From the NCBI RefSeq assembly GCF_051020975.1, contig NW_027478160.1:8020001-8084000 (forward strand): a DNA stretch of 64,000 nucleotides, written 5' to 3'. Of the stretch, positions 1-7,181 are shown piece by piece (position 1 is the stretch's first letter; every line of letters starts with the position of its first letter). The notes beneath the pieces were generated by a model. That model made no database searches. It was not told the origin of the DNA and saw only the letters and a list, made by a program, of their open reading frames with translations. This DNA is from Osmia lignaria lignaria (Eukaryota; Arthropoda; Insecta; Hymenoptera; Megachilidae). The translations under genes were made by a program, and so were the position numbers.

Positions 1-2635
1 GAACTTTTAAATATCTCGATATATCTCGAAAACTACGCTTCTCATCGAAAAATATCATAGAACATAAATTGTAGGAAACATAATTCTCTACAAAAAACGT
101 CTCTTAACATTTTGCCATAGCTCGCTTCGTTTCCGAGATATTTGCAGATTCAGCTCAAAGGAACGGGCCTGACGGACATATTTCGAGATATTTCTTCTTC
201 TTGTTGTTCTTCTTCTGCACAGCTAAGCTGGAAGTGGCATTTGCGGCTCGCACTAGTGCACAGTTATCTCAAAGAAAGGGGCCACGGTGTTTCTGTATCT
301 CTATTATGTTGGTGCGGCTTCGGAACTTTTAAATATCTTGATATATCTCGATAACTGCGCATCTGATCAAAAATATCATACAACATAAAAAGTAGGAAAC
401 TTAATTCTCTACAAAAAAGGTCTCTTAACATTTTGCCATAGCTCGCTTTGTTTCCGAGATATTTGCAGATTTATCTCAAGGGAAGGGGCCTAACGGACAT
501 ATTTCGAGATATTTCTTCTTCTTGTTGTTCTTCTTCTGCACAGCTAAACTGGAAGTGGCATTTCCAGCTCGCAATAGTGCAGAGTTATCTCAAAGAAAGG
601 GGCCACGGTGTTTCTGTATCTCTATTATGTTGGTGCGGCTTCGGAACTTTTAAATATCTTGATATATCTCGAGAACTACGCATCTGATCAAAAAATATCA
701 TAGAACATTATAAGTAGGAAACTTAATTCTCTACAAAAAAGGTCTCTTAACATTTTGCCATAGCTCGCTTCGTTTCCGAGATATTTGCAGATTTATCTCA
801 AGGGAAGGGGCCTAACGGACATATTTCGAGATATTTCTTCTTCTTGTTGTTCTTCTTCTGCACAGCTAAACTGGAAGTGGCATTTCCAGCTCGCAATAGT
901 GCAGAGTTATCTCAAAGAAAGGAGCCACGGTGTTTCTGTATCTCTATTATGTTGGTGCGGCTTCGGAACTTTTAAATATCTTGATATATCTCGAGAACTA
1001 CGCATCTGATCAAAAAATATCATAGAACATAAAAAGTAGGAAACTTAATTCTCTACAAAAAAGGTCTCTCAACATTTTGCCATAGCTCGCTTCGTTTCCG
1101 AGATATTTGCAGATTTATCTCAAGGGAAGGGGCCTAACGGACATATTTCGAGATATTTCTTCTTCTTGTTGTTCTTCTTCTGCACAGCTAAGCTGGAAGT
1201 GGCATTTGCGGCTCGCACTATTGCAGAGTTATCTCAAAGAAAGGGGCCACGGTGTTTCTGTATCTCTATTATGTTGGTGCGGCTTCGGAACTTTTAAATA
1301 TCTTGATATATCTCGAGAACTACGCGTCTGATCAAAAAATATCATAGAACATAAAAAGTAGGAAACATTATTCTCTACAAAAAAGGTCTCTTAACATTTT
1401 GCCATAGCTCGCTTCGTTTCCGAGATATTTGCAGATTTATCTCAAGGGAAGGGGCCTGACGGACATATTTCGAGATATTTCTTCTTCTTGTTGTTCTTCT
1501 TCTGCACAGCTAAGCTGGAAGTGGCATTTGCGGCTCGCACTAGTGCAGAGTTATCTCAAAGAAAGGGGCCACGGTGTTTCTGTATCTCTATTATGTTGGT
1601 GCGGCTTCGGAACTTTTAAATATCTTGATATATCTCGAGAACTACGCATCTGATCAAAAAATATCATAGAACATAAAAAGTAGGAAACTTAATTCTCTAC
1701 AAAAAAGGTCTCTTAACATTTTGCCATAGCTCGCTTCGTTTCCGAGATATTTGCAGATTTATCTCAAGGGAAGGGGCCTGACGGACATATTTCGAGATAT
1801 TTCTTCTTCTTGTTGTTCTTCTTCTGCACAGCTAAGCTGGAAGTGGCATTTGCGGCTCGCACTATTGCAGAGTTATCTCAAAGAAAGGGGCCACGGTGTT
1901 TCTGTATCTCTATTATGTTGGTGCGGCTTCGGAACTTTTAAATATCTTGATATATCTCGAGAACTACGCATCTGATCAAAAAATATCATAGAACGTAAAA
2001 AGTAGGAAACTTAATTCTCTACAAAAAAGGTCTCTTAACATTTTGCCATAGCTCGCTTCGTTTCCGAGATATTTGCAGATTTATCTCAAGGGAAGGGGCC
2101 TGACGGACATATTTCGAGATATTTCTTCTTCTTGTTGTTCTTCTTCTGCACAGCTAAGCTGGAAGTGGCATTTGCGGCTCGCACTATTGCAGAGATATCT
2201 CAAAGAAAGGGGCCACGGTGTTTCTGTATCTGTATTATGTTGGTGCGGCTTCGGAACTTTTAAATATCTTGATATATCTCGAGAACTACGCATCTGATCA
2301 AAAAATATCATAGAAGATAAAAAGTAGGAAACTTAATTCTCTACAAAAAAGGTCTCTTAACATTTCGCCATAGCTCGCTTCGTTTCCGAGATATTTGCAG
2401 ATTTATCTCAAGGGAAGGGGCCTGTCGGACATATTTCGAGATATTTCTTCTTCTTGTTGTTCTTCTTCTGCACAGCTAAGCTGGAAGTGGCATTTGCGGC
2501 TCGCACTAGTGCAGAGTTATCTCAAAGAAAGGGGCCACGGTGTTTCTGTATCTGTATTATGTTGGTGCGGCTTCGGAACTTTTAAATATCTTGATATATC
2601 TCGAGAACTACGCATCTGATCAAAAAATATCATAG
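1..2635 (+). repeat. 322-bp satellite array, left part
   Basis: About 8.2 head-to-tail copies of a 322-bp monomer, starting and ending mid-monomer. The phase marker TTGCAGATTTATCTCAAGG recurs every 322 bp, for example at 785, 1107, 1429, 1751, 2073 and 2395. Each monomer holds a TTC/TTG pyrimidine tract followed by CTGCACAG, several copies of a CGAGATAT-type word in both orientations, and two near-identical GGGGCC-containing segments 114 bp apart. Copies differ by scattered substitutions. The array is cut at 2635 by the retrotransposon and resumes at 16556 in phase. Confidence 0.98.
2632..2635. repeat. Target site duplication, left copy (ATAG)
   Basis: ATAG immediately precedes the 5' LTR terminus TGTTAC and is repeated directly after the 3' LTR terminus at 16556-16559. 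The intact monomers read ATCATAGAACAT here, so a single ATAG is the pre-insertion state. Four-base duplications are within the range of gypsy-group integrases. Confidence 0.95.
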
Positions 2636-2645
2636 TGTTACGTCC

Positions 2646-2657
2646 GGAAAATTTTCC
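2646..2657. promoter_or_regulatory. 12-bp perfect palindrome near LTR start
   Basis: GGAAAATTTTCC lies 10 bp inside the LTR and is repeated at 13812-13823. It resembles the GG...CC kappa-B-type sites bound by insect Rel proteins, but could equally be part of the integrase-recognised end or be fortuitous. The palindrome is seen directly; any function is inference. Confidence 0.3.
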
Positions 2658-2677
2658 AAATTTGTCCGCCTCACGTT

Positions 2678-2721
2678 CCCTTATCAAGCCTTCGGGTTAT
2701 AGGAGTCTCCTCATGTAAGGG
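2678..2721 (+). other. LTR two-hairpin motif, copy 1
   Basis: Outer stem CCCTTA/TAAGGG (2678-2683 with 2716-2721), continued by CACG/CGTG at 2672-2675 and 2723-2726. It encloses an AAGCC-UUCG-GGUU hairpin with a UNCG tetraloop and a second hairpin AGGA-GTC-TCCT. The second hairpin carries a paired A-U to G-C change relative to the AAGA/TCTT copies, which is a compensatory substitution. Repeated in the 3' LTR at 13844-13887. Confidence 0.65.
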
Positions 2722-2772
2722 GCGTGGGGAGGGCAAATTACTACTGCACTTTTCTTTAATTTCTCCTTGACT

Positions 2773-2832
2773 CTGTGCTTTCCCATCAAGCCTTCGGGTT
2801 GTAAGAGACTTCTTCATGTGGGAAATGCGCAG
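2773..2832 (+). other. LTR two-hairpin motif, copy 2
   Basis: Outer stem TTTCCCA/TGGGAAA (2779-2785 with 2819-2825), then one bulged base (2826) and a further stem CTGTGC/GCGCAG with one G-U pair (2773-2778 with 2827-2832). Inside are the UUCG-capped hairpin and AAGA-GACT-TCTT. The outer stem sequence is unrelated to copy 1 but is again complementary. Repeated in the 3' LTR at 13939-13998. Confidence 0.65.
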
Positions 2833-3023
2833 GGAAAAGTTTGAGCTTATAATTATTCTACTTTTGTCTTTCCTATTCTTTCATTCTTCTCATATTTCTC
2901 AATTCCTTTCTTAGTTGAAACCCCTCCTTGAAGCTATCGTCGTGCTCAACTGCGTAGTAACAGAAACGCGTGATAGAAAAACTCGGCTTCGACCAAGGAA
3001 AAGTATCATAAACACCGTTCGCG

Positions 3024-3075
3024 GCGCGGTTAGCCAGTGCTTCACATTGTAGGGGTCTCCTCGGGCTAACTGCGC
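3024..3075 (+). other. LTR two-hairpin motif, copy 3 (divergent)
   Basis: A 12-bp outer stem pairs 3024-3035 (GCGCGGTTAGCC) with 3064-3075 (GGCTAACTGCGC), with one G-U pair. The first inner hairpin is reduced (GTG-CTT-CAC) and lacks the UNCG loop. The second, AGGG-GTC-TCCT, matches the other copies. Repeated in the 3' LTR at 14190-14241. Confidence 0.55.
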
Positions 3076-3766
3076 AAAAACGTAAAGATCACGTTATTAC
3101 CGAGATTAACATCGATACTCTCCTCTTTTTCACGCGTGGGCGCCAGTCGGTCCCTAACCCGATCGCGTGTATGAATTGATTGCTGGAGTGAGAACGCTAA
3201 GGAATGTAGTTCGTTGAATATTTGTATGAATGCGAGAGCGAGGAATGAGAACCCTTGCAGGCAAACGCTAGCATGCGTTCGAGGCCTGTTTAGAGGCAAA
3301 GGGTCGTGCGAGGCAATAAAAGTCTTTGTATCGAATTTCGAGAATTTGCCTGAAACCGAAAACCTAACGGTAATTTTCGAATGACGAGAACGTTCTCGAA
3401 GCAACTATGTCGCAACTGAAATAACGAATATTCGATTAATAATGGAAACCTGTCGTTATTGGAAAATAGCAATCGAACACCGAATGCCTTATATCGAGCG
3501 TACCGGCGCAATCCATATTGTTGATCGATTTCTCTGTGAACGAAATGATTATGGACAAGCCAACTGTTAATTAAGAAACCTCGTGATAACCGGTCCATTA
3601 TTCATACTTAATAGTACAACAGATATAGTTCATGTTTATAGCAATAATTCTGATTTAAACTATTAATTGATAATCACATCATATCTAATATTGGAATTAT
3701 CGATGAGAATAGAACATTCCAGAAATTCTACGGCGTAGAAACATCGAAAAGCCGTTAGACAGAGAG

Positions 3767-4327
3767 GGAACACCAAGAAAGAGAGAAAACATGATCTGGA
3801 GGAATTAGCTGGCACGCGCGCTTAACCAATAGCGACGCACGCGACGCTGTCGTCACGCGCTATGATTTGCCGAAATGTCCCCACGCAGGACATCGTCCTC
3901 GCGACGGGCCCTTCCGGCTAGGATCGCGATCGATTCTGATCACTCTTCGTCGAACAATCGAGTAAGTCGTGACGGGAGCCCGTGCGTCTAGAGATAGAGT
4001 TGTCGTTCGTACTTCGTTGTAATTTACCTGCGCGGCAAGACCTACGGATTAGGCAGAGTGTCGTGAGAGTGAAATTCCGGATACGCGGCAAGAACTCAGA
4101 GACGCGCACGTTAAACTCATTTTCATACTATTAAACCTCTATCTTTTCTCTTTCTTTTAATCCGTTGTTCGCGTAACTTTCGTATTAAATTCACTCGCGC
4201 TTATTATTATATTATTCCGAAGAGCGTAATCGTCTTGTGTTCGTCTTATTAATTTTGCAACAAACGACAAACGGGCGCGCGACAAGTGAAGTGCCGCCAC
4301 AGATCTCTCAACCTTTCTTGGTGTTCC
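3767..4327. repeat. 15-bp inverted repeat pair inside LTR
   Basis: GGAACACCAAGAAAG at 3767-3781 is the perfect reverse complement of 4313-4327, 531 bp away. Just beyond each arm the words GATCTGGA (3793-3800) and TCCAGATC (4325-4332) are also complementary. It could bring the CpG-rich LTR centre into a loop or mark an old insertion inside the LTR; I cannot tell which. Confidence 0.6.
3826..3830 (+). promoter_or_regulatory. CCAAT box in CpG-rich LTR segment
   Basis: CCAAT within TTAACCAATAGCG, in a stretch dense in CGCG words (about 3810-3910). This composition, unlike the AT-rich rest of the LTR, suggests a TATA-less promoter region. It is repeated at 14992-14996. Inference only. Confidence 0.25.
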
Positions 4328-4383
4328 AGATCAACCAGCGATTTTTCAACGTTCAACCAGCGAATTAACAACCGATTATATCA

Positions 4384-4390
4384 TATATAA
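4384..4390 (+). promoter_or_regulatory. TATA-like word in LTR
   Basis: TATATAA at 4384-4390, 18 bp upstream of a strong splice-donor-like CACG/GTAAGC with GT at 4408-4409. The two are too close to serve one transcript, so at least one is spurious or they belong to different transcripts. A second TATA-like word lies at 5323-5333, only about 60 bp from the LTR end. Confidence 0.2.
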
Positions 4391-4468
4391 TATTCTACAT
4401 TCTCACGGTAAGCCTGTTCTGTACTAATTTGTCGAGCACGGCATTAGCATCCAATTTAGACACGGCAA

Positions 4469-4528
4469 AACGGGCGATCTATTAAGCCTACGGGTTATAA
4501 GAGTGTCTTCATTTTAGATCGTCTCGTT
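4469..4528 (+). other. LTR two-hairpin motif, copy 4
   Basis: Outer stem CGATCTA/TAGATCG (4475-4481 with 4515-4521), one bulged T (4522), then a further 6-bp stem with one G-U pair (4469-4474 with 4523-4528). This is the same 7 bp, bulge, 6 bp plan as copy 2. The first inner hairpin has a UACG loop in place of UUCG, which keeps the UNCG family. The second is AAGA-GTG-TCTT. Repeated in the 3' LTR at 15635-15694. Confidence 0.65.
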
Positions 4529-4641
4529 TCCATATTCAGGTACCGAACATATTATATTTCGCTATTTTAATATTCCGAACTTTTTCCAATCATCGCGAAT
4601 GTGTGTGGGTAACGATTGTTTCGACTGCGAGATATTTTATC

Positions 4642-4702
4642 AGGGACGACCCGTAAGGCCCTTTCGGGGGTTATAAGAGTCTCTTCATGCAGGTCGTTTC
4701 CT
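4642..4702 (+). other. LTR two-hairpin motif, copy 5
   Basis: Outer stem ACGACC/GGTCGT (4646-4651 with 4692-4697) extended by a G-U pair, a bulged T (4699) and AGG/CCT. It encloses a C-rich/G-rich hairpin with a TTTC or UUCG loop and AAGA-GTC-TCTT. Repeated in the 3' LTR at 15808-15868. Confidence 0.6.
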
Positions 4703-5194
4703 TGCGGATAGAAACCGCCCAAAATTCGATTCTTCATTATCAGGTCGAGGCAGTCGTCCTACATTAACCATACATTTTTCACATCTCAAATACGCGTAAT
4801 AATCACAATAGAAGCTCTCATTGTAAACCAAAGGTTAGACATTTTTCGATTTTCATTTATATTATTAACGTAATAGGTTAAGCATCTTTACCCTTGTTTA
4901 AACAGTATTGTTATCAATTGAATTTACTTAACAGTGATTAACAGTAATCTAATAGAATCATTTTAGCATTCAAACAATTAGTCATTTCAAAATTCAGTTC
5001 TGTTAGCTTCGATAGTCAATTTTTGAATTAAATTACTTTCCTTTTTGCACACTAAATTGCATTCGCATTTCTTTCAAGTCCCATTTGTATCATTTCCTTT
5101 TTTTTTTCATTTTACATTTCAAATCCACGCATACAAACACAAGGTTTCAAGGAGGGACCCGTATGGGACCCAGAGCGCTGACGAACCCAACGGA

Positions 5195-5200
5195 AATAAA
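5195..5200 (+). promoter_or_regulatory. Candidate polyadenylation signal AATAAA
   Basis: AATAAA at 5195-5200 (3' LTR copy 16361-16366), about 32 bp upstream of a stem-loop. If used in the 3' LTR, transcripts would end near 16380-16400. There is no independent support for cleavage there. Confidence 0.3.
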
Positions 5201-5231
5201 TATTATCTAAATTTTCCGTCTTTTAATTTCG

Positions 5232-5273
5232 TTCTGACCGTAGAGGACGCTTCCGCGTCATACGCGGTCAGAA
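5232..5273 (+). other. Stem-loop next to a second PBS-like word in LTR
   Basis: Arms TTCTGACCG (5232-5240) and CGGTCAGAA (5265-5273) enclose an inner hairpin GACGC-TTCC-GCGTC (5246-5259). Directly after it, at 5275-5285, TGGTGGCAGCG repeats the first 11 bases of the primer binding site at 5396. Also present at 16398-16439 in the 3' LTR. Confidence 0.6.
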
Positions 5274-5354
5274 CTGGTGGCAGCGATACCTTTCTCATCG
5301 CCCAAAAATAAGAATTATTATGTATATATAAAACAAATATATTTATAATTGATT

Positions 5355-5387
5355 TTACGTTGCGCGCTCACGCAACGCGCAACGTAA
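5355..5387. repeat. 12-bp-stem hairpin at LTR 3' terminus
   Basis: TTACGTTGCGCG (5355-5366) and CGCGCAACGTAA (5376-5387) are perfect reverse complements separated by 9 bases. The outer part doubles as the LTR terminal inverted repeat. The 3' LTR copy is at 16521-16553. In RNA it would be a very stable hairpin just before the PBS. Confidence 0.85.
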
Positions 5388-5389
5388 CA

Positions 5390-5975
5390 AGTTTTTGGTG
5401 GCAGCGGTGGGATACTTCAGTGCTCGCTCATTGAGAATTGTGTTGGAAATTGCATTCTTTTTAAAATTTCCATTAATTTTTGCTAGAACCTTTGATTTGC
5501 AATTGAGGCAAAATCGGGATTTTTGTATACTGGACACCCCTTTTGCCACGTTTGTCGCATATTATCGTATTATTGCAAATTGTGAATATTTGTGTATTTT
5601 GATATATGATTTATATATTTTTGTGTGTTTGCGATAATTGTTCGCTACCAAAGTAAATTTCTTGCTTACAATCAATTTTATTAACCACCTATTTAATTGT
5701 TATATTTATTTTGTTATATTTGTTATACTTATTTCTTATTTAAATTATATATTTCTATTTATTTTGTTTACTGTTGATTATTTTTTTTTTGTGTTTCTGT
5801 TAATTTATTCTGAGCAGTTGATTATTTCGATAACTAGAACGAACAATTATCGCACATTTTCGTGTTGAATACGGTGTGCTACCGAATTTTGAATATTATC
5901 TGTGTATATTTTTCTTGATTGACATTTTTGTGTATTTTCTCATTTACATTTTTGATTTGAACGAACATTTGCAAT
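5390..5975 (+). other. Untranslated leader between LTR and gag
   Basis: 586 bp, strongly AT-rich, containing the PBS at its left end. It has T-rich runs (about 5700-5830) and short hydrophobic-looking ORFs that arise from T-rich sequence and have no recognisable domain. It presumably holds the RNA packaging signal, but I cannot point to a specific structure. No gene is called here. Confidence 0.6.
5396..5413 (+). promoter_or_regulatory. Primer binding site, tRNA-Leu
   Basis: TGGTGGCAGCGGTGGGAT lies 6 bp after the LTR end. Its reverse complement ends in CCA and matches the 3' end of the conserved animal tRNA-Leu(AAG) family as I remember it, over 18 bases. It is where a tRNA primes minus-strand DNA synthesis. 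The tRNA identity should be confirmed against host tRNA genes. Confidence 0.85.
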
Positions 5976-7181
5976 ATGCCTGATCCACCGATTAATGTGG
6001 GTGCCGGCGGAAGCACCTCGCTGACGGCCCGCGACGATGACGACGATCTTTCCACCACGGTGATTGAAAGCTTCGCCGTACAGCAGGCCGCACATTACGT
6101 ACCAATCTTCGATGGTCGTAACATCCGGTTAAGAGACTTCATCGCGGAAGTACAATATCATTCAGATAGCCTGCCAATGTCAAGCAGAACAGTCTTCCTT
6201 CGGCTCGTGATTTCGAGATTAAGGGGGGAGGCGCGTGATAGTGTACAGGGAATTAGGTTTATGGTACTCTCCGACTTAATAAGACATTTAAAGAAACGAT
6301 TCACGCCGGAAAAGACATTCCACGATTACTATCAGCAAATCGCGAATATTAGGATGAAACGCGATGAGTCAGTATACGCGTTCCACGATCGAATCAGAGC
6401 TTTGCTTGCGGGAATGGAGGACTTGATTAAGTCAAAATCCGGATCTAGCTATGCTCAGATGATGGATCCAGTCCGTGCAACAGCGTTAGAGTCATTTATC
6501 TGGGGATTGCCGGACGATATTGCGCGAGCAGTGGACGCGCGCGATCCAAAAACTTTAACTGAGGCTGTCGAAATAGCAGACCGGGTACAAACGAGATATC
6601 GAAATCGGCCGACAATGTCGCACGAATCGCGTCGTACAGATTATGACTCGGGTTATCGACGCGAATACGGGGACCGCGAATATAGGCCGCGATATGAGGG
6701 CTATAGTCCCGAGAGGAATTTTGCCCGCTCTTATCCACGATACGCGTCGTATTCTCCGGTAAGGAACGAGACTAATTCGCCGATGAGATTACCACCGACT
6801 CGCGAATTCAATCGGGCTCCGAGCCCTGTCCGAGCTTTCGAAACCGAGGCGCGAGATGCTCTTGTACGGCGGACGCATCATTGTAAGTGCTGCCGTCATG
6901 CGAGCGCATCGGACGCGCGATCGAACGCCTTTTCGCGTTCGCCCACCCCGGAGTCACCGTCGGGTGAAAAATCGCGGTTTAAGATTGATTATAGACCACG
7001 CTCTCCGTCATTGGAGGAGCCGGTAGCGGGACCTTCCAGCTCGTCCCGTAGATCACCATCACCGTTATCAAATTTCGAAAATTTAAACTTGGACAGGACT
7101 CGCCGCACCGACGCGACGACGAGTCAATCACCTCCCGAGCGTCACTCAAATCAAAAGGTACAGTTCCAGAAAAGATTCTAG
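5976..7181 (+). CDS. gag: Gag polyprotein
   Basis: 401 codons from ATG to TAG, with A at -3 of the start. It forms the virus-like particle that packages element RNA. An acidic N-terminal stretch (residues 20-25, DDDDDL region) leads into a helical capsid-like region, about 40-205. That region has the usual retrotransposon Gag pattern: a partner-binding segment around VPIFDGRNIRLRDF, then YYQQIANIRMKRDESV, then a LESFIWGLP motif near 171-179. Residues 206-401 are Arg/Ser/Tyr/Pro-rich and basic. There is no canonical CCHC zinc knuckle; only HHCKCCRH at 301-308 is Cys/His-rich. The ORF ends 93 bases past the slippery site, so Gag is the unshifted product. Retrotransposon Gag is the only reasonable reading. 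Confidence 0.93.
   Translation: MPDPPINVGAGGSTSLTARDDDDDLSTTVIESFAVQQAAHYVPIFDGRNIRLRDFIAEVQYHSDSLPMSSRTVFLRLVISRLRGEARDSVQGIRFMVLSDLIRHLKKRFTPEKTFHDYYQQIANIRMKRDESVYAFHDRIRALLAGMEDLIKSKSGSSYAQMMDPVRATALESFIWGLPDDIARAVDARDPKTLTEAVEIADRVQTRYRNRPTMSHESRRTDYDSGYRREYGDREYRPRYEGYSPERNFARSYPRYASYSPVRNETNSPMRLPPTREFNRAPSPVRAFETEARDALVRRTHHCKCCRHASASDARSNAFSRSPTPESPSGEKSRFKIDYRPRSPSLEEPVAGPSSSSRRSPSPLSNFENLNLDRTRRTDATTSQSPPERHSNQKVQFQKRF
7079..7125 (+). promoter_or_regulatory. -1 ribosomal frameshift site (tandem slippery heptamers plus stem-loop)
   Basis: In the gag frame the codons read GAA AAT TTA AAC. This gives two overlapping canonical -1 heptamers, A AAU UUA (7079-7085) and U UUA AAC (7082-7088). 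After an 8-base spacer a stem pairs GACTCG (7097-7102) with CGAGTC (7120-7125), with further possible CG pairing inside. The pol frame is closed upstream by a TAG at 7049-7051 and open from 7052, so the shift must fall in 7052-7181. This is the only canonical heptamer I find there in the right phase. Confidence 0.85.

Larger units (their letters stand above)
2636..5389 (+). repeat. 5' long terminal repeat (2,754 bp)
   Basis: Matches 13802-16555 at the same length with six substitutions. It is long for an insect gypsy-type LTR and noncoding as far as I can see: the short ORFs in it lack family features or need TTG starts. It holds five two-hairpin motifs, a 12-bp palindrome near its start, a 15-bp inverted repeat (3767-3781 with 4313-4327), a CpG-rich part around 3810-4100 with a CCAAT box at 3826-3830, a TATA-like word at 4384-4390, an AATAAA at 5195-5200 and a strong terminal hairpin. 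The U3/R/U5 borders cannot be assigned from sequence alone. Confidence 0.97.

Noticed and set aside
785..1009. Conserved 74-codon ORF in nearly every satellite monomer
   Set aside because: The apparent start is TTG, not ATG, and some units have frameshifts or stops. Its recurrence follows from array homogenisation rather than coding selection.
1090..1107. Possible CENP-B box in the monomer (CTTCGTTTCCGAGATA)
   Set aside because: It shares TTCGTT but lacks the required A and CGGG core positions.
2678..2832. Hammerhead ribozyme in the LTR (three-way junction)
   Set aside because: The architecture is similar but the CUGAUGA and GAAA core strands are absent from the junctions.
3066..3598. Antisense ORFs of 102-112 codons in the LTRs
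   Set aside because: They overlap each other in different frames, run through the structured LTR motifs and show no family features. Both LTR copies have them only because the LTRs are near-identical.
5045..5311. 88-codon ORF at the LTR 3' part
   Set aside because: TTG start, T-rich low-complexity translation, and it overlaps the AATAAA and stem-loop.
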